Origin: Triatoma infestans
Taxonomy: Eukaryota; Arthropoda; Insecta; Hemiptera; Reduviidae
Length of the DNA stretch: 64,000 bases
Assembly (NCBI GenBank): GCA_011037195.1
Contig: JAAEAF010014918.1
Location: 22,897 to 86,896, forward strand
Direction of reading: 5' to 3'
In this document: piece by piece, positions 23,080 to 35,537 of the stretch
Layout of the letters: the number at the start of each line of letters is the position of its first letter
How positions within the stretch are numbered: position 1 is the stretch's first letter
Position numbers and translations under genes: made by a program
Notes under the pieces: model-generated
The model's input: only the letters and a program-made list of their open reading frames with translations
Databases searched by the model: none
What the model was told of the DNA's origin: nothing

Positions 23080-23500
23080 AAAATATTGTTATAAGTTGAA
23101 GTTTTAATTTTTTTGTCTTTTTTAAAATTGATAGAATTCGGAAGAAGGTGAATTTTATAAGGATTCGGATAGAAGACGTGTTGAATGGTTGGGGTAAGTG
23201 GTTAAAATGGAAGGGTTATTGAAATCGATGGCAAGATTGAAAGCCAGAATATGTTTGGAAAGAGAGCAGTGCTGTCAATTTTTTTCGTTTAATAATGTCT
23301 AGTTTGTGTTGTCTGAGTCTTTTTTGTGTAAACTGTTTGGATTCACCTATACATTGAAGTTTGTATAGCGTATGTGTTTTGTTAGATTTTTCAATGGGGT
23401 CTTTAATTTTTGAGAAGATTTTATTAAGTTTGTTGGAGGGAAAAAAGCCTGTTCGGAGATTCGGAACTTTTTTTAAAAAAAAGATCGATTTTTAGATAGT
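23080..23500 (-). pseudogene. Penelope-like element GIY-YIG endonuclease remnant
   Basis: The minus frame gives NKLNKIFSKIKDPIEKSNK, HTLYKLQCIGESKQFTQ, KRLRQHKLDIIKRKK, then LTALLSFQT. A shifted frame continues IDFNNPSILTTYPNHSTRL and LSESL. This follows the PLE endonuclease order: linker (NKLxxxFxKIKDPI), GIY-like strand Y.L.C, the R..QH block, the DF.N..IL block and RL.SE. The YIG.T.R segment is eroded. Stops and frameshifts make it non-functional. The RT domain is not visible upstream (to about 23700). In PLEs this domain nicks target DNA for reverse transcription. Confidence 0.7.
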
Positions 23501-23509
23501 GGGAATTTA

Positions 23510-25080
23510 TGTGAGTTAAATTTCAAATTTTATTTAGCTTGGTTCAATGTCATTGGAGCACTCTTGTGGACTACTATGTCCTTTTCTAGATTGTGATCTC
23601 TTCTCTCTCCACCTGCCTGAGGTTTCTGAGTTATTAATTTATTTGATCTCATACCACCTGTATATTTATGTTAAAATATAGGTACGAATAAAATTTGGTT
23701 TAACAAAAAAAATGTGACAATTGTGAACGTTACATAAGTTTGCGTATATTAGTCTTGATAAGAAAACCAAGTTCATTTTTAGAAAAGAAAAACGCCTTTA
23801 TTTTTTCTCAGCTTGTAATATGTGGAAGAAGGCACATCCGTAATTAAGCCAAGCCAAATATTATGAGAAGAGTTTGGAAATAAAAAAAAAAATTAGAAAT
23901 GCTTATTTTTGCGAAAAAAAAACAGACTGGAATGGTGGGCGGTTGAGCGGCAGTAAATTTTCACTCAGCACATTGAGAATAAGCGACGGAGAGAGAGAGA
24001 GAGATTGAGTAAAGTGAAGAAAAGAAAGGGCGTAAAGAAGAGAGATGTCGGAGGTTTGTATATTTCCTTGATGTTTAGATGGAAGAAGGAAGGATGGGGT
24101 AAAAGGTGGTGAAAGAGAAGGGCTATTCCCACTATTGCTGCTACTACGCTGACTGGTGCACGCCCTATGGTGGTTGTTGTATTCACCAACATCAGCACCG
24201 TTTTTTCATTAAGCTAGCCCGCAAGCCAAATTAATACATCAATGTCCGTAGGAAGCTAGAGCAAAGAGAAGAAAAACCCCAGTGTAGTTGTAATTTACAC
24301 TGTGCATATCTCACTGCCTTCTTTTTTTTAAAAAACTCAACGGTAGTAGGATCCACCGTTTCCATCAGCCACCATCATCATACAATTCTTCATTGAGCAC
24401 ACTTTCACACTCAACTCAGACAGCAATGTGTGTCTGTCTGTCTATGTATGGTTGGATTTTGCATCGTCTCTAATCACCATGTCTTAAAACTTCGCTAAAA
24501 ATTATTAAAAGAAAAAAAAAAATATGAAGAGCTGCAACATAAATGCAACACAATAAAGCACAAGCACACGCCATACTCATGCATATAATCTATCATTACA
24601 CTACGCTACATTCATCAGGACTAGTATTTTCTTCCCCACTACCCATTACTCACCCATCGCTGACCCATTTTTGCACAACACTATTTTTCATCCCTTTATG
24701 GAATTTCTTCAGTTTTCATCATACAAATATACTTTAATCTTCTCTGCGTTCACTTTGGAGAGCCCATTTTCACTTCCGGCAGTTCACGACAAGTTTGTAT
24801 ATTTATAAATCATAACAATTTCTGAGCTAAAATCTTAATAAAAAAAAAAAGAAAAGTCTTTGCGAAATCTTCGAATGACATTTTCTTACTGCAATTATTA
24901 CAATTGTAATTGGCCAAATTCACTTCAAACTGGGAATTTTGTAGTAAACAAGTTGTTGCCTTAATTATAATATAGTTTCTGGATTTTCAAGAAAAATTCC
25001 AACAAATAATTTAGATATTATTCTAGAAATTCGGAATTTCGGTAAACCGATTTTTTTCAAATTCGGAATTTAAGCAATAT
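23510..25080. other. No recognised gene
   Basis: Contains purine-rich text with (GA)n near 23988-24002 and A-rich runs. ORFs are short and low in complexity. Confidence 0.5.
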
Positions 25081-25082
25081 AT

Positions 25083-25310
25083 TTTTACTTTCTCTTACTC
25101 CTAGTAAGAGGAAGTATTGTTTTACTTTCTCGTTTACTCTAGTAAAGAGGACGTATGTTTTGACTTCTCTTACTCTTAGTAAGAGAAGTATTGTTTTACT
25201 TTCTCTTACTCCTAGTAAGAGGAAGTAGGTTTTACTTCCTATTACTCCTACTAAGAGGGAAGTTATGTTTACTTTCTCTTACTCCTAGTAAGATGAAGTA
25301 TTGGTAATCG
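25083..25310 (+). repeat. Tandem array of RepA terminal palindromes
   Basis: Six units of 35-40 bp start near 25087, 25123, 25163, 25197, 25233 and 25270. Each is a variant of ACTTTCTCTTACTCC followed by TAGTAAGAGGAAGTA, so each unit is itself an imperfect hairpin. The last unit runs directly into the rest of RepA copy 2. Confidence 0.85.
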
Positions 25311-26275
25311 TATCAAATTTTCGATGTTGAGTTTCACGGCAATATCCGTTTTGAGGTCCCTGAGTCAAAAAGTGGTTTTTAGCAAATGGTCTGTTTGTGT
25401 GTGTGTGTATGTATGTTTGTTGTGAACAGCATAGTTCAAAAACGAAAAATGGCAGAAAGTTCAAACTTGATATTCCGTTTGGGTATCAACATGGGATCCG
25501 GACAGGACGCCAGCGCGGTCAAAATTCTAGACTAGAAATACCTCTTTACTGAATGGTTGTTTTTCACTAATTTGCAATTTTCCCTAAAATGGCTCAACAA
25601 TTTTCATTAAACTTGGTATATCAATTACATTTACAAAGATTTACAATTTTTATTTGAAACATTTCTCCCGAAAAATGCACTTAAGGGCACTTTCAGGGGT
25701 GAGGGATGGTGGGTTGTCCTCTAAAGCGCTATTTCAGTTTACTATATAATACTCTCAGCTAAACAATATTAATTACAATTAAATGTGTTGTTGAAATTCC
25801 GAAATTTTGAAAAAATCGGATAACCGGAAGTGTGTTTTTACTAAAATGTATTTTTCAGTTTTCTGTTATTTTTTTTTACTTTCTTGCAATTTTTTCAAAA
25901 GTGGCTCTGACAATATTCTTCAAACTTGGTATATCAACTACACACACAATGTTCTACAACTTTTATTTATAACATTTCTCTAGAAAATATCATTTAAGGG
26001 CACTTTTGGCGGAGGGGTGGGTTAAGTTTCTTCTAAAGTGCTATCACCGTTGATTATACAATTCTACCATCCAAACAAAATTAATAAGAAATAAATAGAT
26101 GGCCGAAATTCCGAGTTTCAAAAAAATAAGTAAACCGGAAGTGCCCATATACTGAACTTTCTTTTAGACGAATTTTATCAAATTTGGTATACAAACTATA
26201 AAATTTATCAATTACAATTTTGAAAACTGGAGTAAGAGAAAGTTGTGTGTGTGTGTTTCACACCAGATTTTTTTG
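25270..26275 (+). repeat. RepA copy 2, near full length
   Basis: Full order: palindromic head, 'ttgaggtccctgag', GT microsatellite (25396), 'gaaaaatggcagaaagt', 'gggtatcaacatgggatccg', then two modules with ACCGGAAGTG (25823 and 26134) and G-rich tracts (25700, 26010). The tail is 'ggagtaagagaaagtt', then 'gtgtttcacaccaga' plus a T tract. The tail carries the inverted copy of the head ACTTTCTCTTACTCC. Confidence 0.8.
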
Positions 26276-26388
26276 TTTTGTTTTTAATTTATTGCGCGTC
26301 AACATCTACGATTATTGGCGCCCAGAGGCTTCTCAGTGCACTGCCGGCCTCCGGACAGTGTTCTCTCATTTCAGACAACATTGTCCAA
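26276..26388 (-). repeat. SINE-B 3' fragment
   Basis: The phrases 'cactgccggcctccggacag' and 'gttctctcatttcagac' match the fragment at 58968-59110 and the body of the SINE at 45072-45308. It directly follows the T tract of RepA copy 2. Confidence 0.5.
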
Positions 26389-26399
26389 CTTTCTCAATT

Positions 26400-27470
26400 T
26401 TCTAAATTGTACAATTTATTATAATTTAATTAATTTAATATTAATTATAAATTAATAATTAATTATGGTTTATTTATTCATATTATTAATCCAATATTAT
26501 ATAGAAAATGACAATTTTTTTGTATAAACTTCAAAATTTACTCATAAGTCGTTAACGACCCGCTACCAAACATAGTGAAACGAGTCCTTGAAGTACATCC
26601 AAGAGTGTGTGCCCCTCAATTTAAGCAAAGTTTTGTCTGTATGAGACGGACTATGGAGGGAATCTCAAAAACTTTATTAAATTGTAGTTTAATAAACACA
26701 ATTTTTTTTTGTAATTATTTATTCAACTTATTTTTAGGATTTATTTATTTAATAATTTGCAAATATTTACTTCTAGGTTAGTGTTCGGTTTGTGAATGTC
26801 ATTAGTGCATGTAGTTAAATGAAAATCGTTGGAGCGAGTTTCAAGAATTTACTTGTCAGAAGGTTAAAATCAGCTGCTTTCCTATACTAAAATTTGAACA
26901 ACAATCTCTCGAAGAACTCGGAGCAGTGGCAAAAGTGTTCACTGCGAAATTGTAGGCCTTATCTGCCAGAACTTCTCAAATTCAGATCTAACATTGGATT
27001 CATCTGAGACTCCTATTACTTTTATTTGAAACATTCATTCGAAATTTGGGGGGGGGGGATTCTGAGAGTAATAGTAACGTTAAGCTTTCCTCCAAAGTAC
27101 AGTTTCAGTGCTATGTATGTGTAATGCAATTTATTATCACCTATATGATATTAAAAAAAAAACATTAGAAACATTGATAAAGTTCTAAACTTGAAGGAAA
27201 TCTGAATAAGGGCATAAAGCACATAGAGTCAAGAGAAAATTTCATACACAGGTCACAAGAAGCTGATTTGAAGTTACGCTGATGGTGCGCCTTTTTCGAA
27301 GAAACTTTCAAGGGATCCAACTCAGTCACGCCAAAAGTGCTTCTCATCAATGAAAAAAAAAAGAAAAGAAAATACATGAAGATGTCAGCAGTGGATGCCA
27401 GAAAAGATCTCTGCAAAGTGTGAAAATGCGCAGTTATAAATTCAAAAGTGTATCACGTTTATAAGTTACC
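26400..27470. other. No recognised gene
   Basis: AT-rich sequence with a short G run at 27050-27058. No coding signal is seen. Confidence 0.5.
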
Positions 27471-27479
27471 TTGATTTAA

Positions 27480-28050
27480 TCCTTACAGATGATGATGATA
27501 GCTGTACCGACGAGATACGAAAAAGAATATAAACAGGCAATAAAGCATATTTCAATAATCTTCAGCTACCTAGCCTTTTCACGTGACACTAAACTGTGAT
27601 TATCACTGATCATGCCGTCAATCACATATGGAAAAGAGTCATGGACCCTAAATTTAACAAGTGAAGAAGTCTCATGTGTTTTTGGGAGAAATGTGCTGAG
27701 GAAAACCTCTGGTAAATAACGTTTGATAAAGGAGAAAGCAATCGGGAAATAGATTCTTTGATAAAAAAGGAAGATATTGCAAAGTTTCTCCGATTAAGGT
27801 CTTGTATATATAGTATGCCGAATGATGGAATGATCAAAGTAATTCCACTCAGAAAGGTGTAGGGCACAAATAAAAGAGGCAGTCGAGAAGAAAGTGGTAG
27901 GAGTTGTTGAGAAAGATTTAAAGGTTATGAAGATTGCAAATTGGTCAAAGAGAGCGAAACTGCGAGATGTCTGGTCAGATCTGGTGAGGGAAGCCAAAGC
28001 CCATCCCTGGTGGTTGTAGAACTGCAAAAGAAGAAGAAGAAGAATTAAAA
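27480..28050 (+). mobile_element. RTE/CR1-type LINE tail with (GAA)n terminus
   Basis: Fragments in shifting frames read DDDDSCTDEIRKRI, then KVVGVVEKDLKVMKIANWS, then KRAKLRDVWSDLVREAKAHP followed by a stop and a (GAA)n run at 28028-28045. The order DEIxxRI ... DLKxxxxxNWxxxAxxRxxWxxxVxEAKAHP is the ending of RTE/CR1-like ORFs, and a short microsatellite tail is their usual 3' terminus. The middle is badly decayed. Minus-strand ORFs over this stretch are shadows. Confidence 0.6.
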
Positions 28051-28629
28051 ATGGTTCTACAAAATTAAAAGATGAAAATCTTAATTTATTTATTAATATT
28101 TAAGGCTCAGTTTCTTTTTTAGACGGAAGTCAAGTTTTATTTTCTCTTATATTTAGTTATTTATTTTGTATAATCAATTGAAACATACTATTTCTGAGGT
28201 TTCCATCATCAAAATCGTGTAGTGATTGATTTCAATATGGAAATAGATTAAACACAAATATAAAAACAAACAAAATTCTGGTATAGATCTAGTAGATAAA
28301 TTTAGATCTATACAACATTAAAAAAATTTGGAATCTCAAACTCTCTCTCTCTCTCTCTAAAGAATGCTGTTATTTTTTCACAGCTTACAAATTATTGTCT
28401 AAAATTGTCTGATGGACTTGTTTGTCTATTCATAATCTACTACACAATTATTCACTGTCCATGTTTTGGCCGGCTGTTTATCAGCTCTACACTTCCCTAA
28501 GTTAAATGGATCATAGTGTAAATTAAATTATAGATTTATATTTTTTGCCTTGGTGGTTTCAACATTTTGTTTTTTCCCCTTTTCTCTTTTCGAAAAAAAA
28601 AGCTTATGAAACATATTTTGCTTACTGTC

Positions 28630-28990
28630 AAGAGAAATTATTGTAATCATGTCATATTTTCAAAATTAAATATTCCCCGAATACGTATAGTATGTTTTGA
28701 GATCCTCTAAATAAAATAATATGTTTGTAGGTGAGTGTGTTGTAAACAAAATTTAAAAAAAAAACAAACAAACAAAAATTGCAGGAAGCTTAAACTATGT
28801 TATTCCGGTACACTGTTGCATTCAGCAGAAAATGACTTTTTTCGGTCATACGTCGATAACCAATAGTAGTACGATTTCACTATATAGTTTTTCTCGATCT
28901 TCTGGAAAAATGGAACCAACGATTTTCTTTGTACTAGGGTACTATATACCCTTTCAGCTTTATATGAAATATTATGTTTTGATGTTCGTT
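28630..28990 (+). repeat. RepA-related fragment
   Basis: Diverged head text ('tgtcatattttcaaaattaa', 'ttttgagatcctctaaat', 'aattgcaggaagcttaaac') joined to PLE-type sequence at about 29000. Confidence 0.4.
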
Positions 28991-29062
28991 ATGGCCATTG
29001 TATTTGATGTTGTGAAAACGATTTTGAGGTTTGATCAAAGAAAACACTTTTTTCAAATTTTC

Positions 29063-29100
29063 ACCAACGTTTCGGCAAATTTATCGCCTTCTTCAGGGTC
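29063..29100 (-). ncRNA. PLE hammerhead-like motif
   Basis: The reverse complement reads CCCTGAAGAAGGCGATAAAT, then TTGCCGAAACGTTGGTG. It has a CUGAAGA box, a GGC/GCC stem II with AT-rich loop, GAAA, and the self-complementary AACGTT. This is the standard PLE pseudo-LTR signature; neighbouring coding sequence is not visible. Confidence 0.6.
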
Positions 29101-29548
29101 TGTACAAAGGTTTTAATATAAATCAGGAAAAAAGAAAAAAAAAACAACGTAAAATATAAACTTAAAATAAAAATTTAAAAAAAAAACTATATAAATAAAC
29201 TAAATAAAGAGTATTATATATAATAAAGTAAATTGAAATTTATTTTAAACTATTGCTATTATTGCAGAACAAATTAGAAATAAACTACATCTCAACTATT
29301 AGTATTTAAACAATATGTGGCATATATAAGTGTAAAATATAGAAATCTAGCATAAGAATTGTATTCATAAAAAATTTTCCTGTTTGAATTTCTTAAAAAC
29401 GTACGATTTAACTTGTGACATACCATCACCAAGTGTTATGGAAATAGGGTGTGTCAAGGTTTATAAAGGGCAAGGAGAGCGGATGGGAACACCATATCTT
29501 ATTGTTATGTTGTTTAAGAAATTCCAGGAGACTGTTATAACTGAGCGA

Positions 29549-29668
29549 TAGATTGTTGGTATCTGTAATAAAAACTGATAGATAATAATAAAGAAATATT
29601 TTTGAATTGATATATATTAAAAAAGATAAATTATCTATCAATTTTTTAGAACAGATACCAACAACCTG
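29549..29668. repeat. Imperfect fold-back repeat
   Basis: 'ttgttggtatctgt' with 'ctgatagata' (29552-29584) is mirrored by 'tatctatcaat' and 'acagataccaacaa' (29633-29666), around a ~50-bp AT-rich loop. It could be a small MITE. No target duplication is evident. Confidence 0.6.
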
Positions 29669-30479
29669 TAGTGTATTGCTCGAATTTCACGTTTGAAGCA
29701 AATTGATTAACCACAAGTGCGTCTTGATTTTGGAATTTTCTCGAAAATGATTTAAATTATTTTTCTATAAATATAATAACTATTAATATGGACATATTAT
29801 CATTTTTGGTCCAACAATTTTTCCGTAAGAATTTATTTCAGGAGGTTCTGGAGAGTCGGTGAATTGTACATTAAAATTTTGTTGGAGGATGCCGAGCGAT
29901 TGCCGTACAATATATTCACATAGTTCTTATCCTTAAAAATCAACAAGAATATTACCTAAGGATAGTAAAGCCTGCTAAATGTTTAGTATATATTAGAAAA
30001 GTTTTTAAAGAAAATTTGTCAAATAAAAGAATTGTGATAATTGCAATAAAAGAAGGTCCTGAAGATTTTGAAACTTCGAACAGTGGTGAATATATTTGTA
30101 CAGATTTACTGATACGTAGATATACTACAAAAACAAAATCCTAGGGCCTTAGGAAATCTATTGCGTCTACCTTATAACTTATGCTGTTGGTATAGGGCTG
30201 AGATTGTCTGAAAGCATGATAATTAACGGTTGAAAGTAAGGTGAACAAAACTTTGTCTGCTACATATTCTGAACTTCACTGAACTCTCTCCAATTATCTT
30301 TGCGATTCCTATATGTGGGACTGTTAGGGTTCATAGTTCGTTATTCATTAGACTAGGATGATGTAGGCGGTTCTTCGGTAAATAAAATCTTAGAAAGTTT
30401 ACTCCTTGAAAGTTAGTGTCGCTAAATTTAACATTTTACGTGAATGGAATTTGGAAATTCTTTTAATTGGTTGTATATA

Positions 30480-30915
30480 GGAGGATGCAAGGAGATCTCA
30501 ACTCTGGAACTCCTTCCCCGGACTGCGGCGGGCCAAGATCTGCCTGGGAAATAATAACCAACGGAAATCGGAGGCCTGCATCGGCCTGAGTAAGAACAAA
30601 CTCCGCATTCTTATGGATTTCCTCACGGGGCATTGTCGACTGACGAAGCTAGGTTTGTAGAGTGGACAGCATATGCAGATTCTGTGGTGAGATGGAGGAA
30701 ACTCCATTACATCTCTTAACGGACTGCAAGGCTGCCACCCAGAGATTTAAGAACCTGGGTAGTTACCAGGTGGAGGAGGGGAATATACTCTCCCTAGAGC
30801 CCGTCAGGTAACTGGGATCTTAACCTGATGGAAGTGTTGTAGAGACGATGTTCACCTGGGACATCTGCTTGGTGATGTGGGCAGCCTGCGGCACCCCTGA
30901 TAGTGGCCCTCCTGA
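30480..30915 (+). mobile_element. LINE 3' fragment with zinc knuckle
   Basis: The translation gives LSKNKLRILMDFLTGHCRL, a stop, then in another frame ICRFCGEMEETPLHLLTDC, AATQRFKNLG and SLEPVR. The FLTGHCRL and CRFC..E.ET..H.L..C blocks match the element at 6476-7150, so both belong to one jockey/I-type family. It ends at an A-rich tract (30916-30926). Minus-strand ORFs here are shadows. Confidence 0.8.
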
Positions 30916-31169
30916 AAAAAAAAAATGGTTTTATAATATATTTAATTGATTTTTAGTAGAAGATTGATTATTAAATGAGCTAACCACTTCAGCAAATATT
31001 CTTAAGGGTGCCAAAACTAGAGTGTTCACTTTTCTAATCAGTATATTTATACAATAATTGTTCTTTAACTTCCGTAAATAACTTCTGTCAATTCATTCAC
31101 TGAAATCTTAAAATACTGTTTGACATTATTTAGTAAGTTTATCACTTTTATTGGTAACTACATCAAAAC

Positions 31170-31420
31170 TTTTAGAAAAAAAAAAAAAAAATCTAGTATC
31201 TAGTATCTAGTTTCCGCCATCTTGAAATTTTCTATATATGTGTTTATGTCTGTAAACAAAATATATCTCAATAAATATCCCAGAAAAATTGATTTTACAG
31301 GGTTTCTAGGAGAATCTGTGAGTTATCTTTTAACTCACGAAAATAATGTTTTCTATGAGAAGACAGAAGTGTGTGCGGTATAATACAATGTAATCATTCA
31401 TCATACCAGTCAGGTAATCC
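31170..31420 (+). repeat. RepA-related fragment
   Basis: Weak match to head and module text ('aaaatatatctcaataa', 'gattttacagggtttctagg', 'gaatctgtgagtt'). Confidence 0.3.
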
Positions 31421-32183
31421 TGATATCCTAAAAACTAAACCCGAACAATATATTCAGACAGTTCTATTCCTAGTAGTTCTAATTTCAGGTAGATCATCTA
31501 AAACTTATATGGATCATAAAGAAATATGATAAGATAAATATGATAAGATCAGAAAGAATATTTATCTATATGTTTAGTAAAAATTGCAAGTTCGAAGAGC
31601 CCAGTTACATTTGAATCAGTTCCTCTGTGAGGAAGTCTTGCAAATATTTCATCCAGATTTAATTTTTCCAAAAAGCTCGAATAATTATTAATTCTAAACG
31701 AGTTATATCCGGAACCGGCGGCATTAAAAACTGAGAATGAATTTATTGAATGTTATGTTATTAATCTCTTTTGAATAATTCTTGTTGTATAATACATAAA
31801 ATGTGTGTAATCCATGTATTATTAATATTTTGTAGTGAGTTATAATATTCTATATTAATTTCTAATAATTATTAACAGCGTCTTATAAAATAACAAAACA
31901 TTCGCAACATATATATATAATATATTTGTTTCACTTTAAATGAACTTCATTATATGTTAATGTTATTACAAACAGTATAACAGCCAGATTATAACAACCA
32001 TGTGGGTAATTCAATTTAACACCTACGGAAATTACATTTCCTACATAAATGCTTTTCTATAGAATCACTCACACACACACAAAATCATATTACAAGTGTG
32101 GGTTGGAATACTGTTTTAAATGTTTTACTTTTTTTTATTTGTTTGTCATGAATCCTAAATTTAATAAAAAAAACAAAAAACAA

Positions 32184-33030
32184 TTAAATCTGGTATGAAA
32201 CACTCACACTTCTTTTACTCCAGTTTATAAAATTGTGATTCACCAATTTTATAATTGGTACCTGCACCAAATTTAATGAAATTCGTTGTTCAGTAAAACC
32301 GCACTTTCGATTTACTAATCTTCTTGAAATTCGGAATTCTAGCCACCTATTTATTTATAATTAATTTTGTTTATATGGTAGCATTTTATAATCAACTATG
32401 ATGCACTTTAGAGAAAACATAACCCCACCCCTTCGCCAAAAGCTTTATATGTGTAGTTTACATTCCTAGTTTAGAGAAAATCGTGGGGACCGTTTTAGAG
32501 AAAAATAGCAGAAAACTGAAACGTACTTTTCACTAAAAACGCATTTCTAGACATCCGTTGAATATTATTCAAACTTGGAATTTCAACAATATATTTAATT
32601 CTAATTAATTTTATTGAGATGATACAATTGTATAGAAAAAACTGAAATAGCACTTTAGAGGAAAACCAAACCCCACCACTCCCCCATAAGTGCCCTTAAA
32701 TAAATTTTTCCAGAGAAATGTTTTAAGTAAAGGTTGTACATCTTAGTATTTGTAATTGATATACCAAGTTTGAAGAAAATCGTTTAAGCCATTTTTGAGA
32801 AAATCCCCAAAAAAGTGAAAAAAGAATCCAATAAAGTGGTATATCCGGTTGAGGAATTTCGATGGATAACCTACTTGTCAGATCCCATGGTGATACCTAA
32901 ACGGAATAACAAGATTGGACTTTCTGCGATTTCCAGGTTTTGAGCTATGCTGTTTACATACATACATACATACATATACACACCGTTTTCTAAAAACCAC
33001 TTTTTTGGACTTAGTGGACCTCAAAAGAAT
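32184..33030 (-). repeat. RepA copy 3 (minus strand, head truncated)
   Basis: The reverse complement gives the usual order: 'aaaaaccacttttttggac' (33010-32990) is head text, a TATG microsatellite replaces GT (32950-32975), 'ccatgggatctgacaag' follows, then two modules, then a tail mirrored as 'tctggtatgaaacactcac' and 'cttttactcc' at 32188-32221. The terminal head palindrome is missing. Confidence 0.75.
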
Positions 33031-33089
33031 ACAAGCTTAGAGAACATTCATAGAAATGATTGATATTAAAGAGGGAAATAATTATTCAG

Positions 33090-33470
33090 AAAATTCCACT
33101 TCTGATCAACTGAATTCTTTAAACTCCGAATTTTTCGACAAATTTAATTCCCATAAACATTTTATTCGTGGGGAAAACAGTACATTTTATTGAAATGGTA
33201 CTATAGCGGGAAGTCCAAGGTCTTCTTCTCCAGAGCTTCTTTCTCTAAAATGAAATATTTTCCTAAAAGAATGTTTCACTAAAGTGATAGATCAACACGA
33301 GTGTGATAGGGATGCGAAGTTTAAAGAGAATATTACTCTGACCATAGATGAAATTCCGAAACCGGTCAGATACATCAAAAATATGCACGCTATGACGGAT
33401 AAAATCCCAAATCTTTATTTCAACTTAACTCTGATTTTATTGTAGGGAATGGTTTTCAAGAAAAACATAA
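33090..33470 (-). repeat. RepA-related fragment
   Basis: Reads in minus orientation directly beyond RepA copy 3. Diverged module text includes 'ttttattcgtggggaaaac' and 'tagaaattccgaaaccgg'-like phrases. Confidence 0.3.
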
Positions 33471-34207
33471 TATAAAACCTTATACAATTTCAAACCTAAA
33501 AATAAATTATTTTGCGCAGATAGGCTTGTAAGAAAGTTTGTGAACTATTGTAATTTAATTTGGGACAATATTTAACTTTTTTTTTTTCTTTTTTTTTTTT
33601 TATACATTTGTGCTTTTTAATTAATTTCACTATAATATTTCCTGTGACAAAATGATATCGCATAAAAATAAATGTATCGTAATTTTTGCAATTTTATTAC
33701 AAAAGGAAAATAATAACATTTCGTATACAGATTTTCATTTGGAAAATTACTCACAGGATGATAATGATTATGATTAATTAGTTAATTAATTAATGCTTAT
33801 GTTTTGATTCCAAAATGATGGTGGTATGGGGTGATGTTATACCAGATTCATGTTATATGTGAAAGAGTAGTAAGGGAACTTCAAACGGAGTCGTTAACCA
33901 AGAGTCTACTAACACAACATATTGATGATGATTCAATAGCACCAATCTAACAGACACAATAGACTTACTAGTGCATGTGATTCGATTGGATTATCCTATT
34001 GTTGGAAACCAATACTCTCTTCTATCTATCTGTCAACCTCTCCTGTTCCTGGACTCTCCATCCTCTCTCTCTCTCTGTTCACTGTTTACGTAAAAGCAAT
34101 AGGCAGTGTAAACTATCATTGATTTAAGGACAAAGTAAAAATGGAGAAATTTACTTGAAGAAAGGGTAGCTAGATTTTATGAATACTTCCCTATTGAAGG
34201 AATTCTT

Positions 34208-34262
34208 TCAACAAAAACCGAAATCTGATGTGAAACATTCACACGTACTTTCCTCCTACTGC
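34208..34262 (-). repeat. RepA solo tail (minus strand)
   Basis: 'aaatctgatgtgaaacattc' followed by 'acacgtactttcctcctact' is the reverse complement of the RepA tail, without any body. Confidence 0.6.
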
Positions 34263-34961
34263 CATTTTTCTATGCGAATTGATAAAGTTTCTACAAACTT
34301 GGAAGTTTACCTAATAAAAGTTCAGTTGGACTTCCCATAGATGATAGAGAACCATATATTTGACTTGTTGACTTTTAGGACATAGTATCTGAATGTGACT
34401 TCATTTTCAATATCACCGGCAATTTCTTTCTATCAATCCCAACAAAACTAAGCAGTCAGTTTAGGGTAGTTAGGATTATCGGATAAGATCTTCTATAACA
34501 GGAATGTCCAGGGCGGCTTCGAATGCGGCGCAACAAACAATTTTAAACTAATATAAATAAATAATGTACCAATACTATTTAAAACTATTCAGATATAATT
34601 TGGGGTGCCGTCTACCTCCAAGGAGAAATATCTCTGCCTGAAAATTAGTTTTATTTACATTTTCAACAATACGACGACATGCTCTCCAGTGTATGTTACA
34701 TGCCAATTTTCAAATAGAACTGCAATCTGACCATTCAATTTAAAGACTGGACATTACAAAATCCTATCTTCCCAAAGATTTATATCTCTTGTCTCACAAT
34801 CCTGCCTAAAATAAACAAAGAGTAAAATTAGGCCAAATATCTGTAGAGCACCTTGAGAATTCACTGAGGTTTGTAACTACATCCATCGAACATATTTCTA
34901 TGTTTCTCAAATACAAAGTCATCTATCCCATTGGTTTTATGCTGCACACTTTTATTACTTT

Positions 34962-35537
34962 TATGATGGATGCCAGAAATATAGATATATATTTTATTTC
35001 AAATATATAAAAATTATGAAGAACTAGACACTCGCTGGCAAAAAGGGTACACACAGGTAGAAGATTACCGTTACAGAAGAGTTCAAAGGACCTGACTAGC
35101 TTTGTCTTTAAGAGTTCACAAAACTTTGGTAGCTTTGTCTTTTGACCCCTTTTCTCAGGGGAAGATTTGTACTTAACAAGAGAAGGCATTCTTTCAGGGC
35201 AGTCTGCATTCTGCTTTCAAACAAGAACAGTGTGAAACAGACATTCAATCAGAACACTTGTCTTTCGCTCCCTTAGCATCAGTGCCAGTCATAAGTTAAA
35301 ACATACGAGTTCTGCACTTAATTTAGATAAATAATTGATTTATAAACATAATTAGTTGTGATATTCTAAAGTATTTAAATATCTTTAAAGATAATATATT
35401 TAATTTGATCTACCAGTGTTTTCTTGATTATTTCTTAATACTTCTATCTCTCTCTTAAAATTTACATACACAAGCCCTTTACCACTCGTGCCATACAAAC
35501 TACCACTACTACAACACATCACATCAATCACATTTCA
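34962..35537 (+). mobile_element. LTR-like repeat, copy 3
   Basis: Starts TATGATGGATGCCAGAAAT and ends ACATTTCA. It shares 'gcaaaaagggtacac' and 'caggtagaag' with 39942-40403, and the distal 'ccagtgttttcttgattatt' block with 3935-4449. It ends one base before RepA copy 4 begins, so one element inserted at or next to the boundary of the other. Confidence 0.55.

Noticed and set aside
25083..25310. CRISPR-like array of palindromic repeats
   Set aside because: There are no unique spacers of constant length and the setting is eukaryotic; the units are tandem copies of the RepA terminus.
27622..28027. Minus-strand ORFs of 81 and 77 codons
   Set aside because: They overlap the plus-strand LINE tail ending in a (GAA)n tract and show no family resemblance themselves.
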